A stretch of DNA of 56,676 bases from Glutinoglossum americanum. Lineage: Eukaryota; Ascomycota; Geoglossomycetes; Geoglossales; Geoglossaceae. Shown one piece after another: positions 56,547-56,676 of the stretch (the stretch's first letter is position 1; the number at the start of each line of letters is the position of its first letter). Where the stretch lies: contig JAGHQL010000176.1 of assembly GCA_020080175.1 (NCBI GenBank), forward strand, positions 1 through 56,676. The letters run 5' to 3'. The notes beneath the pieces were generated by a model that was given only the letters and a program-made list of their open reading frames with translations, made no database searches and had not been told where the DNA came from. A program made the position numbers and the translations under genes.

Positions 56547-56674
56547 TGTAAGGGATGCGGCTAGCGTTGCCTATACCGCTTCCACTTGCCTCGCTGGATT
56601 GGTGCCAGCGCAGCGCCTGCGTTCTGAGGGCTTTCGGGTGTGACGTCATGTATCGCGGACCCCGCACCCCTTTT
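56547..56674 (-). repeat. Right arm of the long inverted repeat
   Basis: TGTAAGGGATGCGGCTAGCG ... CGCACCCCTTTT is the reverse complement of the arm at 53943-54069, with scattered mismatches. It runs to the last bases of the window, so the repeat probably continues outside. Confidence 0.7.
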
Positions 56675-56676
56675 GA

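Overview
The window looks like nuclear DNA of a filamentous ascomycete (Pezizomycotina). Genes are split by short introns (46-117 bp, mostly GTRNGT...YAG). They include an NRT2/CrnA-type nitrate transporter, an Ags-type alpha-1,3-glucan synthase, a fungal GT25 glycosyltransferase, a BTB protein, an SMP-30/gluconolactonase-like protein and several GPI- or membrane-anchored wall proteins. Long gene-poor stretches, minisatellites and transposon debris suggest a repeat-rich genome. A truffle or morel relative is possible, but nothing here fixes the order.

Layout. 1-2.6 kb: GC-rich, homopolymer-rich DNA with GATA sites. 2.6-4.5 kb: nitrate transporter (6 exons). 6.0-7.1 kb: single-pass membrane protein. 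7.6-8.3 kb: orphan two-exon gene. 8.9-11.1 kb: decayed C2H2 zinc-finger gene and two possible DNA-transposase scraps. 11.3-15.3 kb: one solo LTR and old repeats. 15.5-16.9 kb (-): intact spliced gene with an integrase-like GPF/Y module and a chromodomain. 19.3-20.9 kb (-): GT25 glycosyltransferase (5 exons). 22.3-23.5 kb: two tandem-repeat blocks. 24.5-25.6 kb: BTB gene. 26.6-27.9 kb: two minisatellites, the second interrupted by a 100-N gap. 28-32.6 kb: gene desert. 32.9-40.4 kb: alpha-1,3-glucan synthase (9 exons, 2310 aa). 43.8-45.8 kb: GPI-type protein with a DUF4215-like Cys module. 46.3 kb: second solo LTR. 47.1-48.9 kb (-): membrane-anchored pepsin-fold protein lacking its first catalytic Asp. 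49.8-51.5 kb: repeat-containing surface protein. 52.3-53.4 kb: SMP-30/gluconolactonase-like gene. 53.6-56.7 kb: inverted cluster of TIR elements rich in GGGTAGGGT-like words.

How the genes relate. The clearest functional theme is the 33-51.5 kb block. An alpha-1,3-glucan synthase is followed by three secreted, wall- or membrane-anchored proteins, so this is a cell-surface gene neighbourhood, although separate intergenic regions and both orientations argue against an operon-like unit. The nitrate transporter stands alone, with no nitrate or nitrite reductase beside it in the window. The most unusual single genes are the integrase/chromodomain protein, which looks co-opted from a chromovirus-type retroelement, and the pepsin-like pseudoprotease.

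Method. Exon structures were built by hand from splice signals, reading-frame continuity and remembered family motifs. No alignment was run.
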